Shown: one piece after another, positions 21,116-33,539 of the stretch
Numbering within the stretch: position 1 is the first letter of the stretch
Layout: each line of letters starts with the position of its first letter
Source: Petrolisthes cinctipes
Lineage: Eukaryota > Arthropoda > Malacostraca > Decapoda > Porcellanidae
Direction: 5' to 3'
NCBI GenBank assembly: GCA_033782935.1
Contig: JAWQEG010000722.1
Span: 62,001 to 126,000, forward strand
Length of the DNA: 64,000 nucleotides
The notes under the pieces: generated by a model
What the model saw: only the letters and a program-made list of their open reading frames with translations
Told to the model about the DNA's origin: nothing
Database searches by the model: none
Position numbers and translations under genes: made by a program

Positions 21116-22150
21116 GTTTGGTAAATATTGAAAGAATTACCGGTATTAGTACAGAAGTGGACCTTAATTCAGCAGTGTTGCCAGATCCGGCTGGGTCCTA
21201 GTATTTTACCCCTGTCATTTATTGTACTTTATCACGATTATTTCCCGGTAGTTTGCCCAGGTTAGGTCCCGGTAGTTTGCCCAGGTTAGGTCCCGGCAGT
21301 CTGATGCGGTCTTGGTTAGGTTAGGTCAGGTCAGGTAAGGTCAGGCTAATTTCAAAATGCCCCATTTGAATATGACCTATCTTGGAAACGGGGCATTTGA
21401 GGAAGAAAAACCATAGAAGAAAAGTGTCTTAGAATGGTCCGAAATAGTGGGTAATAATGACAGTAAAATATCTATTATACAGTAAGGTCCACTTCTGTAC
21501 CTTTACCGAATTACCGTTATTGCGTACGGGTTTTCTACCTTCATTACCCACTTATTAAGACCATTCTAAGACCCTTTTCGGTATTTATTGAAAGAATTAC
21601 CGTTTTGCAGCAGTGTTGCCAGATCCGGCTGGGTCCCAGTATTTTGCCCCAGTCATTTATTGTACTTTATCACGATTATTTCCCGGTAGCTTGCCCAGGT
21701 TAGGTTCCGGTAGTCTGCCCAGGTTAGGTCCCGGTAGTCTGATGCGGTCTAGGTTAGGTTAGGTAAGGTCAGGTAAGGTCAGACTAATTTCAAAATGCCC
21801 CATTTGAATATGCCCTATTTTGGAAATGGGGCATTTGCAGAGGAAATGCCATAGAAGAAAATAGTCTTAGAATGGTCTAAATTAGTGGGTAATGAAGGTA
21901 GAAAAACCGTACGCAATAACGGTAATTCTTTCAATATTTACCCTATTTTCTATGGCATTTCCTCCGCATTTTGAAACTAGCCTGACCTTACCTGACCTAG
22001 AGCTCATTAGACTACCGGGACTTAACCTGGGCAAACTACCGGGACCTAACCTGGGCAAACCATGGTAAAGTACCACAGGAACTGACTGGGGCAAAATACT
22101 GGGACCTAGCCGGATCTGGCAACACTGCTACAAAATGGCAATAGTGTAGA
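21116..22150. repeat. Fold-back element cluster (multiple A/B units)
   Basis: It contains two forward A arms (about 21171-21330 and 21600-21790), each with GTTTGCCCAGGTTAGGTCCC-type or GGTTAGGTTAGG-type cores. B-type units lie near 21420-21590 and, reversed, at 21850-21945, and an inverted A arm lies at about 21960-22135. The arms are the same as at 14946-15560, so these are serial or nested insertions of one fold-back family. Confidence 0.75.
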
Positions 22151-22309
22151 TAAAATACCATATATACCAACACATGATTCAGAATAATATATAGTAGTGA
22201 CTGACAATGGTTGAGGAATACAGTGGTAGTGGTATATGGCTACAAAGGTAATGTATAGTATAATTTTGTTGTTAATACTCGAGTCTTGCATTTACATATT
22301 TTATTTATT

Positions 22310-22342
22310 TTATTTTATTATTTATTTATTTATTTATATATA

Positions 22343-22381
<39 letters not shown>
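22310..22381. repeat. T/A-rich low-complexity block
   Basis: TTTATTTA-type and TATATA-type repeats run into about 30 consecutive T. Simple sequence. Confidence 0.9.
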
Positions 22382-22382
<1 letters not shown>

Positions 22383-22539
22383 TTGAGAGAGAATATGTGA
22401 AGTTTGGATTAATGGATGTGGGGAAAGCACGAACATTGATATATTTAACTTTGATTATGAATTGATGACAAGCTAATAATGTCGTAAATTATGATAAAAA
22501 CGAGCCACATTTTGTCGAACTTAACTTAAACAAACTTGA

Positions 22540-22690
22540 CCTGCCTGACCTAACTTAACCTAACACAGCACAACACAACCTAAACTGGCTTAACCTAATC
22601 TAACCTAGCCAAAGTTTCCTAACCTAACCCAACCCAACCCAGCCCAACCTAAACTGGCTTAATTTAACCTAACTGAATCTGAAACGTGGC
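22540..22690. repeat. Degenerate CCTAA (telomere-like) repeat
   Basis: Many copies of CCTAA/ACCTAA occur in variable spacing, for example TAACCTAATCTAACCTAGCC and CCTAACCTAACCCAACCCAA. This resembles interstitial (TTAGG)n, the common arthropod telomere motif, but it is too degenerate to be a functional telomere. Confidence 0.6.
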
Positions 22691-22854
22691 AACCTTCGGT
22701 CAAGGGTATTATTAATTATTTTATGACGTCTTTATTTACCTAAGTACATAATGGCAATAAAATAAACTTATTGATGGTGATGTGTTAAAAAAAGAAAAAC
22801 AATTGATAACCAAGGCATAGATTTTTGTAGTTACCATTAAAGTGCTACTACAGT

Positions 22855-22990
22855 GTTGGTTAATCAGGAGCAAATGATTCCTCCAAACTATTCCAAACAA
22901 CACACCACCATTATTTTGGTTAATCTGGTCCTGTTTCCTGGCATACTTTGGAGGAATCAAGGCACTTTAACATACCAAAAGTGTATTACC
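22855..22990. mobile_element. MITE-like repeat (CCTCCAAACTAT family), best copy
   Basis: GATTCCTCCAAACTATTCC (22876-22894) faces GGCATACTTTGGAGGAATC (22940-22958), with GGTTAATC blocks outside and inside. It is non-coding and ends about 80 bp before ANKS6 exon 1. Confidence 0.55.
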
Positions 22991-23093
22991 CCCTTAAGTA
23001 TATAATTATGTGCTTTGCTTTATCTTGTTTTTGAAAGAATTTTGATGTAGTTTTTCATTATGTATCAACAGAGCAACCTATGGTGGTAATGAG

Positions 23094-26000
23094 ATGATGG
23101 ATGTTGACCCGGTACAGGAGTTCCACCGAGCCACTGAAGAGGGTGACATCGACTATGTTAGTTCCGTCATTAAGGCTGGTTAGTTTGTACACTACATCAC
23201 TGTCTTGTCTCATTTTGGTTCATGGTAGTGTTGCTTTTTGGGGAGTCTTTAATTTAATTTTTAGTTAAGTACTCCAAACAGGTAAGTACTATACTAAATT
23301 GGTAAACTCACCTGATGAGGCCATTAGAGGGGAGTACGTGACCAGAAAGGAGACTGAAGACACCAATCGAATAGGGCAGTACTCCTAGGGTGGACACTGG
23401 ACTGGTGATAGGGAGGATTGGAACTCCCGTTTCACCTGTCTGTCCACAACTGCTGATCTTTTTCGTGTCTCACTTACACCTAGAGTAGTCCAACATATTC
23501 TCAAAGACATCACTCCATCTATTACACAATACAACCAAACACAATACTCACCACACCCTCTTGTCCAATTTAAAAATTTCATTATGAATAATCTTAATGA
23601 AACCTCGGAGACCCCTGGGGATGGGTCACTAAGCTCCCCTCAGACTGAACCTTTTGTTGACAACTCCTTGTGATGTCCTGGACTATTGCCTGATACACTT
23701 GCCATCAACTTTTGCATCATTTTCGGCCTTTCCTCCAACTTCTTTTCTGTCGAACACCACTTCTTCTCTGCTAAACCTCATCTTCTCTTCCTCACCGAAA
23801 CTCAGATCTCAGCATCAACCAACAGCAACTCCTACTCTGTCTCCTCTTGCTTTCTCTATCCTCAGTTTCGTGCCAAAGGCGGATGTTACGTATACATACG
23901 CAACGACTTCACTTGTTCTTGTGTTCCCGAACTTGACTCTTCTAAATTCTCAACCTTCTGGCTTCAACTCACCTGTTACTCTCAAACTAAATACATCTGT
24001 GCTGTATATCTCTCTCCTAACTCTACTGACTATCCAAAATTCTTTGAATATATTACCTCAGAAGTGGAACACATTCTATCCCATTTTCCTTTCTCAGAAA
24101 TCTCCGTTTTAGGAAACTTCAATGTTCACTGCTGCCTTTGGCTCTCATCTCCCTTCACTGATCCACCTGGTGAACAAGCCTTCATCTTGTCTAGCCTCAA
24201 CAACCTAGAGTAGCAAATTCAGCACCCTATCCATATAGATTACTTCACCCCCGCACAGTTGCTGTCTCTGTACAGGGGTCTCATCCGCCCCTGTATGGAG
24301 TATGGCTCTCATGTGTGGGGTGGCTCAGCCTTCACAACACTCCTGGACAAGGTGGAATCAAAGGCCCTTTGTCTCATCAACTCTTCCCCTCTTACTGCTT
24401 CACTAAACTTCTCTTTCTTCGTCATAATGTTGCATCACTTTCTCTCTTCTATTTCTGTTACACTGGATATTGGTCTTCTAAAACAAACAAAAAAATCAAG
24501 CGGTCTAATTTGGCTAAAATGACATGTCATTCACATTTGGCATTCACATATTAATTTTACTGTTTAATTGCTTGTTATAAAGGTTGCAGTGCTGTACAGT
24601 AATTGTAACCGAGTATCCTGTTGTTAGAGTATAGTACATTAACAGGGTATATTCTTAATGATGATAGTGCTGCATAATTATATTATATGTGGTGTGACAG
24701 GTTTGGATGTGGACTGCCTTGACCATGACAACAACACAGCTCTTCACATTGCTGCAGCTAACGACCACGAGGCAGTAGTGGCGCTCTTACTGTCCTGCCA
24801 GGCTGAATCTGAGGCCACAAACAGTATGGGTTGGACTCCTTTGATGCAAGCAGCCCGTCATGGTCATATGGCTGTTGTGTTGCTGTTGGTTCAGGCTGGA
24901 GTTTCAGTGGATGCCAGGAACAGGCTTGGTCAGTCACACCAAGGAACACATGAAACTACAATATCCTTGGTTCCTGTATTAAAATTGTGAAATAATATTT
25001 AGGATAAGCTATAAGTATACAGTACTGTACTGCAGTACTTAGCCTCTTTGTATCTTCAACTTACCTGTGTTTTCTTGTTGATTTTGCCATGTTTTTTACC
25101 CCTCAATTTTATCAGTTCTACAAAATTGATCAGACAAATCTCTCCCAACACCATTGTACACCCTATTGTCTAAATTATGGTAAAACCTAACCCTGATTTT
25201 GTGTAGGTATGACGGCACTGATGTTGGCCTCAGTGAGTGGACATATGGGTACCATCCGCACACTCATTGATGTTGGAGCCAACTACAACCCACCCTCCTC
25301 TATCACCCCATGCCAGGTGACACCCCTCATGATTGCGGCCCAACATGGAAATGATGCTGTGGTTCGCCTTTATCTTGACAAAGGAGTCAATGCCAAACAA
25401 GCCACCCCCAAGACTGGTAAGTATACAGTATTTAAATACAGTATTATAGGTATTTCCATGATATTACAGTACTATATATTTACCATGTATGTTACTTAAA
25501 GTCATCTAACCTGGTTGGTGCACTGTTTTTACTCATTGCCATGGGCAGGTTTGTTTATGCTGGGATATAACTTAATTTCTGTGTACACTCTACCTTCGAT
25601 TTAATGGACTTAATACTGTACTGTGCATACAAAATACAGTACAGTAATTCTAAACTTATGTTAGAAGTAAGGGCAATGTCCATTGAGAGGTTGTTCACTC
25701 TAAAGGGGTTAGGCTTAAGCGTGAGGGTAAGGGGGGGTCCTTGAGTTTTTACTCGTACAGTACACACACATTTTCTGAGTTTGTATTAAATATTTTTGGT
25801 CACTTTCTCTTAAAGTCACTTCGCCCTCTACAAATGCACACCATGTTTAAACTATGTTTTAACTAAACGGACAAAAGTTTCAAGTAACGGACTTTCTGTA
25901 CGGTAGCAAAAAGTGTCAGTTAAATCGAGGGTCGAGTGTACAGTTGGCTCCACTTCTCCACTTACCACTTAGCATTGCCAATGTTGAGCCATCCAGAAAT

Positions 26001-29000
26001 TTGAATCCCGAGCCACGTGTGATCATTATACGAACCACTCACTACCGAATGAGATGGAAAGAGCAGTTGGGATAGGGAGAGTGACTCTGATACATTGTGG
26101 GTGCATGAAATTATTTCGATTTCTCGAACACTGCTCTCTTCAATACTGATGGTTGATTTACTGACCCTGGTGTGTGAATGCCTTTAATCTCGGATGACTT
26201 TATCAGAGAAATAAAGAGTCCTGCCATATTACATGCACTGAAATTGTACACAAAATATCACATCATATCTTTTCACATCTTGCTATCACAATATTTGATT
26301 GAGTGCTGGGAGGGAGGAAGGAGAGAGATAGTGAGGGAAAAGAGATAGAGTTCTCATTGGGTAGTTAAGACTTTCCACTACAAATCACTATCCTTTGGTA
26401 ACCATCAACACAAAGAAATTAATCAGAATATAACTTGACTGATGGTGAGCTTTACTTGTAATATCTTACAAATACTAAGCAGGTGGTGGAATGTTAGATT
26501 TTATAATATAGTAATATTTTAATTAGTTTAAAATATATTAAAAGGTTTGATACCCCTGTGAACTCAAGCCAGTCTCCTTAGGCTCTTCAGTTGTCCTTTC
26601 TTTCCTATTATATCCTCTATGCTTGCTGTTCCTCCTCTGCATCTCTTGCCTTTTCTTATATCTTCCATGACCAGTGTGGTCTTCTTTCTTCCTCTTCATT
26701 TGCTTCAAGATATTCAAACTCATCCATTATGTTGAGCACATGCATATCATACTTAGAAGGGACATTCATGTCTTTATCATCCCTAATTAGGAGACTCCTA
26801 ATACCTATCTCACTATGCAAGGGAAGAATACCAGATGAATGTGTTAAGCTGGTATAGCCGTGTGTGAATGTTCACGCTGCAGTATTGATGAAATATTATT
26901 AACCCATGTAAATTCAATACAAAAGCTATCAGATTACTCTCACTTGCAATACTACAATTATCTACCACAACAAATCAGAGCGACGATAAAATTATAATCA
27001 TAGCAACAACAATATTCTAATCATAGTGAAAGCAGAATTATAATTATGAAAGGTGCACGAACAAGACCTTTAAGGTTAATGAATGTTATTGTAATGATTA
27101 TTCCTCTTCTCTTTCCTAGTAACTGGCTGGGTAAGAATTACTACATGACTCACTAATATAACAATAATTAAATCATTAGTAATTGCTGATGTGTGAATTG
27201 TATTGCTACATAAAGTTTGTAACAATTACCATATTACAGCAAATCTTTTGGAATATAACAATACACTTGGATTTTGATACCAAAAGATAACAGAAGATGA
27301 CAGTCGGCTTTGTTGCTCTATAACCTCAGGTGCTTACTGTAATAATTCTCACCCTCTCCAATAATACTACTCGAACATTGTTGAAGCTTTTCCTCTCCAA
27401 CCCAACCCACTTTCCTTCTCTCTCGGTGGTGATTGGTTCGTATCATGATCACATGTGGTTCGGGATTCAAATTTCTGTGTCTCAACATTGGCAACGCTAA
27501 GTGGTAAACACGGAAGTGGAGCCAACTGTACATATATACAGTGCTCGACATAGGATTGGTCCGCCTGGGGCGCGGTGAACCAATTCTATGTCGAAAATGG
27601 AAACACCCTTAAGGAGGTTGAATATTCGCGCCATTGGGACGGGCCGCCTGCCGTCATGGCATTGTGGGTGGAGCTACTCTACCCGCCAAAAACATCCCAG
27701 CTCAGGTGTTGTGTTGCCATCATCCAGGGAGATTTATTTCCCCGAGTGTACCGCGTGTCCCCCCCTCTCGACCCCCAACGCTGCCTCTTCTAACCCCACT
27801 AGTGTTATGAATATGGGCTCTGATAAGGATCTATCACAGGTAACCATTGCCCAGATCATAGCCCTAAAGAAATACGATCATACAACGAAGGAAATAGCTG
27901 AACAGGTTGGTGTAAGTGAACGAAGTGTTAGACGCTGGGTTGCCAAGTTTTACCGGGAGGGTGACTTTGTCATTCCCACTCAGAAAACGAGGCCTGGCAA
28001 GAAACTGAAGACCGGTATAAGGGCCCAGACAATTGTAAAACATGAGGTTGAATCCAATCCACGAGTGAGTGCCACGAAAATTAAGGAAAGTAACCCTGAA
28101 CTGTTTGGAGAGGTGTTAATCCCAACTGTAAATTGTAGGATTGCGGCACTAGGCTACACCAGTCACCGCCCAGTCAAAAAACATCTTCTCACCCTTAAAC
28201 AGAGGCACAATAGAGTCGCTTTTGCCCATAAATATAGCGGTTGGGATAGTGACAAGTGGCTCAGTGTGCTATGGAGCGATGAATCCATCTTTAGGGTAAC
28301 TGACAATAGAGGTGGGAATGTGTATCGGCGCTGTGTTAGCGACCCTCTTGACCCACACTACATCCAAGCAACTGATAAACACCCAAACTCACTTATGGTA
28401 TGGGGTGCATTTACTGAGTATGATACCGCTAAACTTCAAGTGCTTCCTAAATTGTCTATTATATTGTCTATTTTTTATTAATATTTCATTAATGAAGTTT
28501 GTGCGCTTTTTATGTTTTTCAGCGGGGCGGACCAATCCTATGTCGAGCACTGTACATATCTATGTATTAAGTATTTCCATTTTTCATTCAGAATCATATT
28601 TTCCCACTGCACTAGTATGATAATGCAACCTTATATTGTCAGGCATCACACCCTTGATGTTCAGTGCAGCAGGAGGCAACCTGAGCACAGCACAGATCCT
28701 GTTGGACCGTGGAGCGGATCCCAACTCTCTCAGTGCCTCCCACCTCACTGCCTTGGATGTAGCTGAGGCTTGTAACAGACCGGATATCTCAAGCTGCCTT
28801 CAGAAGCGTACCACACACCAGAAGAAGGGTCAGTCTGTTACAGCTTGTCTTGGGATACAGTACAGTATTTATATTTAGTATTCCTATAGTAATTGTGTTC
28901 AAAGCATGTTATTATCCAGTATGTAATTAGTGTTTGTGGTCCAGGGAGCCAGTGTGACATCATGGAAGCATCAAGGCGAGGTGATGTGCAGGCAGTGCAG

Positions 29001-31885
29001 GAGATTCTTATGAGTGACCCCAGTCAGTGTCTCACACCCAATGCAGATGGGGCCACACCTCTCATGGTCACTGCTATGATGGGACATATTCAGGTCAGTC
29101 TCCTTCTCCCTTTTACAGTACTTAGTGTAATCATGTATTTTATTACAAATCATATCTATTTTGTAGCTTACAAAAACCCAAGCCATTTAGCAGTATCTGT
29201 GTTGGTGAGATGGAGACCATAGTAGGCACAGTATTAATATTGAACAGGGAAAGTAGAGTAATGTATACTGATATTGGACAAGTGAGACAATAATACATAT
29301 TTGTGTTGGAGAGTTAAAGCAGAGTAATGTACAGGATTTTGATATTTGACAAGTGAGTAGCGGTGGACAGGTGAGACAGTAACAGTTTATTGTGGACAGG
29401 TGGCTCAGGTCCTGCTGCAGTATGGAGCTCATGTTGATGCTCAGGACTTCAGGAATGGCTGGACGGCTCTCATGCAAGCAATATACCACAGGTGGGACAG
29501 GCAGGGTGGTGAGTTTCCTCCAGTTCAATCCTTTAAACTTAATTACCATAATGTAGCTCTAAGTTGACATTTCCTGATAAATAATAGTTCCACAAATATA
29601 ATTAATGCTATCTTGTTTCTTAATATTCCTCAGACAGACAGAGATGGCTAAGTTCCTGGTGCAGTGTGGAGCAGACATGAATAAGGTCACACACAGGGGT
29701 TATACCGCCTTTGACTTTGCTAGTGAGATGCTTGACACTGATATTATGCGCATCTTTATTGAGGCACAGGTGAGGTTGTTGTGCATCTTTCAGTACTTTG
29801 TTGTTTCTTAGCTGACTGAGTTTATATATCATTTAGTATGCTTTTTACATTTCTGTGTCCTGGAACTTCCCAACCCAGAAATGGGTACTGTACTGTACTT
29901 CATAGGAGGACATTGTTTTGTTTGAATATTGGTATCATAATTATAATGTAAGATACAATTTTGACATATTGGTACTCTAGGTTAAATAAAGTTATTGTAC
30001 ATTTTCTATAAATGTGTTAACATAAAATGAACACCTTAAGTATAGAACATTGAAAAGAAGTACAGTAGATTGAAAATTTAACTTTGCTGCCTGTGGTTGA
30101 CAGATGTCAACACCACTAGGTAATATGGGGAACGTCTCCCCATGCCCTCAGCCAGTCTGGTCTTATAACACTGGAGCTTCAACAGACTGTCCAGAAGGCA
30201 CATCCAAGCTCGGTCTTAAGCATTGGTGGAATAGAGTTTCTAACAAGTAGGTCCTCAGTCGAGACTATTTATTGGTGTTTTTGTGTCTTGTGTAGAATTT
30301 AGACATCCCATATCAATTTCTAAATGCAGGTCTTCACACATAGCTACATCTTAGAAACCAATTATGAAACATTAAGCTCATGGTACTGTATATAGCATAT
30401 AATCTAGCTTTTATGATCAGGTTCCACAAAGTGAGGGGTATGAAGGCAGTGAAAGTAAACAACCCAGAGCCTGAATCAATAGGGGAGTTGGACCAGGTTT
30501 CCCCTTTGACACCCATACACTATGACCCCATACTGCCCCAGGAAGTCCGGCTTCCTCCAATCATGGTAAGTTCAATTCTCTTTTCAAGACTTGTGGAAGG
30601 GATTATTTTGAATGTGGAAATGAGATTGATTAAGTGTGGCACAGATTTTCCCTCAGGTAAAATATTGGTTAAGAAAAGGGTTACTGTTACAGGATATCAT
30701 TAAATTGATTACAGTATATTACATTTCATTGCAATGGGACTAGCACCAAGCTCAGAGGGAATATTGGCACAGAGAGATTGATTATAATAATGTTTTCCCA
30801 GGATTTTGGTGCAGGAAGTGCCTATGTACTGGAGACAATGAGGAGTATGGTACCACCCCACATATCACCAACAGGATTTAAGCCAACTGCCATGCCTCCT
30901 GGACGTAAAATCCTCCCGGGAGGTCCTCTTGAACCACCACGTCACGCCACCAACTCCCGCCTTCTCAAGTGGAGTCTGGTATCATCTGTGTCACCAGGGT
31001 CTTCTCTCTCTGCACCCAGTCCTCAGTCTTCAGGTTAGCTAATAAGGAATAGGTTATGTTATGAGCACTTACTATTGAATGCAAACAATCATCAACTTGC
31101 CCTGTTTTCTGTGCAGGAGAATTGGTGACCCACATGATTTGCATCAACAAAATATACTGTCATAATAGTAATGAGGATATTTTTGTGATAAGTTAATAGT
31201 TAAGCTTATCACATTGACAGAAACTTATGATATAAAGTATGTCCTACTATATAAAAATGAAAACATTTATAATATTTCAATAATTATAGGTGAGGCAAGA
31301 GGTCTAGGATCCATGCTTAAGAGTGGAGGTACCAAGGTCGTTGCTGAGGGTGGAAGGAGTACGAAGAAGGATAGAGGTGGAGGTGAGAGAGAGTTGCTAG
31401 TGTTGTCCATGGATAGTGGAGACTCTGGTCCTTCATCCCTAAAAACCGTCACATCATCCAAATCATCCAAGTCATCCAGATCATCAAGATCAACATCAAC
31501 GCTCATTGCCGAGAGGGAGGGTGAGGAGAGACGAGAACGAAGGAGTCATGGTGAGAGTGGTGAGGGAGGACCAGAATATCTAAGAGGTGGTGGTGGTGGT
31601 GGCAGTGATGGAAAAGTAAGTGAGAAAATGGGGACAAAGAGACCAGAGAAGGGAATGTCCACACTCCCACCTTTGGACCTCAGCACAGATGGTGGTCTTG
31701 CTGAGGTACTAAGCAAGTTGGGTCTGAGCAAGTACCTGGGTGTGTTTGAAGAGCAGGAAGTAGACCTGGAGGTGCTACTGGAGCTGACTGACGGTGACCT
31801 GTGTGACCTGGGAATCTTGGATGCAACTGTTCGAAGCACCATAATGGCCGCCACTGTAATGCTCAGGTCTAAACTCCAGTCATGA
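23094..31885 (+). CDS. ANKS6: ANKS6-like ankyrin-repeat and SAM-domain protein
   Basis: In vertebrates ANKS6 is a ciliary inversin-compartment scaffold that binds NEK8 and ANKS3; the role here is inferred by homology. Exons: 23072(ATG 23094)-23178, 24701-24928, 25207-25416, 28643-28828, 28945-29093, 29400-29491, 29634-29769, 30104-30246, 30421-30565, 30802-31033 and 31290-31885, all in frame, 733 aa. About nine ankyrin units occupy residues 8-340 (NTALHIAAANDHEAVVALLL, GWTPLMQAARHGHMAVVLLL, DGATPLMVTAMMGH, GWTALMQAIYH). Next comes GLKHWWNRVSNK, matching the WWNRMSN signature of ANKS6. A Ser-rich linker (SSKSSKSSRSSRSTS) and a C-terminal SAM domain (LSKYLGVFEEQEVDLEVLL, LTDGDLCDLGI) follow. 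The start is uncertain: two adjacent ATGs lie in the first exon and the frame stays open upstream to the acceptor, so an extra 5' exon is possible. Introns carry LINE and DNA transposons. Confidence 0.9.
23300..24530 (+). mobile_element. Jockey-like LINE, internally deleted
   Basis: In ANKS6 intron 1. An endonuclease part at about 23700-24200 shows LLFLTETQIS, GGCYVYIRNDF, YICAVYLSPNS and SVLGNFNVHC, in two overlapping frames. It is joined near 24240 to the C-terminal end of the RT region (LYRGLIRPCMEYGSHVWGGS and KALCLINSSPLT). The RT core is absent, so this is a dead copy. The 5' part (23320-23640) appears to be its leader. Confidence 0.75.
25586..25938. mobile_element. MITE with TA target sites (Tigger-like ends)
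   Basis: Terminal inverted repeats CACTCTACCTTCGATTTAA and TTAAATCGAGGGTCGAGTG are flanked by TA. The element is 353 bp and non-coding. Its right TA is also the left TA of the next element. It lies in ANKS6 intron 3. Confidence 0.75.
25941..27528. mobile_element. 1.6-kb TIR DNA transposon, non-autonomous
   Basis: The left end CAGTTGGCTCCACTTCTCCA has a reverse-complement right end, GAAGTGGAGCCAACTG. Inner parts also match: GCCAATGTTGAG with CTCAACATTGGC, and TTTGAATCCCGAGCCACGTG with the inverted copy at about 27450. The arms are about 100 bp and TA flanks both ends. No recognisable transposase. It lies in ANKS6 intron 3. Confidence 0.8.
27539..28552 (+). mobile_element. Tc1/mariner transposon, internally deleted
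   Basis: TIRs CAGTGCTCGACATAGGATTG and CAATCCTATGTCGAGCACTG are perfect over at least 20 bp and flanked by TA (27537-27538 and 28553-28554). The transposase frame runs from ATG 27807 to 28481. It has a helix-turn-helix (IAQIIALKKYDHTTKEIAEQ, SERSVRRWVAKFY), and VLWSDESIFRV holds the first catalytic Asp. It stops soon after NSLMVWGAFTEYD; the second Asp and the Glu/Asp of the DDE/D triad are missing. It therefore cannot transpose itself but could be mobilised in trans. Confidence 0.88.
27807..28481 (+). pseudogene. Truncated Tc1-like transposase
   Basis: About 225 codons from MNMGSDKDLSQ. The DNA-binding half is intact, while the catalytic half is lost after the first Asp (WSDES). The frame runs straight into AT-rich non-coding sequence before the right TIR, consistent with an internal deletion and not point decay. 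Confidence 0.8.
29225..29395. repeat. Degenerate direct repeat in ANKS6 intron 5
   Basis: AGAGTAATGTA, TGATATT and GACAAGTGAG occur twice in the same order (about 29250-29295 and 29322-29360), with a third GACAGGTGAGACAGT piece. It is a local duplication just before the exon at 29400. Confidence 0.45.
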
Positions 31886-33353
31886 CATGGTTTTATTTGA
31901 CCTGGGATGGCCTGCCTTCACAAGACTGGCAGTGCTTCTCAAAACCAGACTTGGAGTAGGACACGTTAGTGCCATTTGTCTTTGTTGATAGGATAACTTA
32001 AGTACTGTTTTCTGAACACATCCAAGCACCACCTCCTTTGGTTCATAATCTTACCTAGGCATTGGGGCTAAGCCGTTAGACATCAAAACTTTCATTTGGT
32101 AAAGTAACTGTGATCATGTTTGTAGCATTCATATATAAAATAATAAGCCCCATTAATTGATTTACGAAAAAATAATTGCATACTGTGAACTTGAATGTGA
32201 GTGGCATTCATTCCCTTGTAGGGCTGCCCATTCCTTCGAACTATGCTGGGTGCTAAGAAAATACAGTACTAGTATCTTGGTAAACCATTTGTTGAGGTAT
32301 AGATTACACCCCCTCAAAGTATTTGCACAAAACAGTATATTTCACCTTTGACTGAAATGTGGTTGGATGTGTACAGGTTGGGGGTTAATCAGTAGTAACA
32401 ACTTTTTGAGGTGAAGAATATGAAGTCCAGTGACATATAAGTATAATATTGTTCCGGCCATGTTCTAACTGACATTAATTGCAAATTAATTTTAACATGT
32501 GGTTTATCAAGGCAAGAAACCAAAACGTCTCCCTTAATCAGATTTACAAGCAATTGCTTCTGTTGGTGTGTATTTTTTTTATAGTACTGTAAAATTTAGT
32601 TAACCAATGGAGATAACTTACTTTTCCATCTTAGCTGTCAAATGAGCTTGTGAAGTGTGAACAGTACACCTGGAGGTCACTAACTTTTGTTACTCCTTCA
32701 AACAATGGCAGTCATATTTACTGACCAACTGTATTTAATTTTTTATTCAATTGTTTAAGAATTACCAAGCAGCATAGCACATGTTCCTCACTCCAGAATT
32801 GTGATTGTAGACAAAATATATTTAGTAATGACCTACTACTTGCCACAGGATAAAGTTGTTTAGGCTTAAGGAAAATGTTTGTTCAAATTTTAAGCAGCCA
32901 GCGATTTGGTTGGCAAATTAAAGGCTACAGATTCTTCCAAACTGAGGCATGGTTTGGAGGAATCAATACCCTTCAATATGCTGCCTTTATTTATCGAAGG
33001 CTGCTGAAAATTTGAACATAATTTACTTGAACCCTGCTTCCTGAACATCTTCATTCTGTGGTTTGATTTGAAAGGGAGACACTTCAGATTTACTTATTCT
33101 TTGTTGCAGGGGAGATTGAAAGCAGATACTCAACATTTACAAAGAAGGAAGAAAAAGATGCATGTAAATAATTTATATTTATTTAATAAAAAAAAAAAAA
33201 AAAAACTAGACTTAAATTTATTTTTCTTTCTCTTGTTCACAATTCTTCTTGGATCTCATAATCCTTAGTTTTCTTGTTTCTCTTGACATCAGCTCAGACC
33301 CTGTAATAAATGAAGTAAGCCATTGGTTAGTTGTGGTGTCCAATCTGAAGCCC

Positions 33354-33539
33354 AAGTTAGTGTCCACTCCCACCAGAAGTCAGTGTAATAATGGCTTGGC
33401 CTGTGGTGCTGTGTTGGTTTACCTTTCAACACCCCAGCATGGAAATTCTAGCCTGATTTGGGTGATGGAAACTATACACAACACCACAGGCCAAGCCATT
33501 ATTACTCTCTGACCTCTGGTGGCAGTGGACACAAACTTG
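33354..33539. mobile_element. Palindromic MITE
   Basis: The left arm (AAGTTAGTGTCCACTCCCAC, ATAATGGCTTGGCCTGTGGT) and the right arm (ACCACAGGCCAAGCCATTAT, GTGGACACAAACTT) are reverse complements over about 60 bp, with about 65 bp between. It is non-coding. Confidence 0.75.

Larger units (their letters stand above)
18800..23071. other. Intergenic region between ALG1 and ANKS6
   Basis: No gene is supported. It contains a MITE (19612-19794), a hairpin (20389-20435), the dispersed repeat at 20540-20880, a fold-back cluster (21116-22150), a T/A-rich low-complexity block (22310-22381), CCTAA-like repeats (22540-22690) and a MITE at 22855-22990. Confidence 0.5.

Noticed and set aside
26538..26857. 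Short overlapping ORFs on both strands inside the 1.6-kb TIR element
   Set aside because: No transposase motif is recognisable; they look like chance frames in low-complexity sequence.
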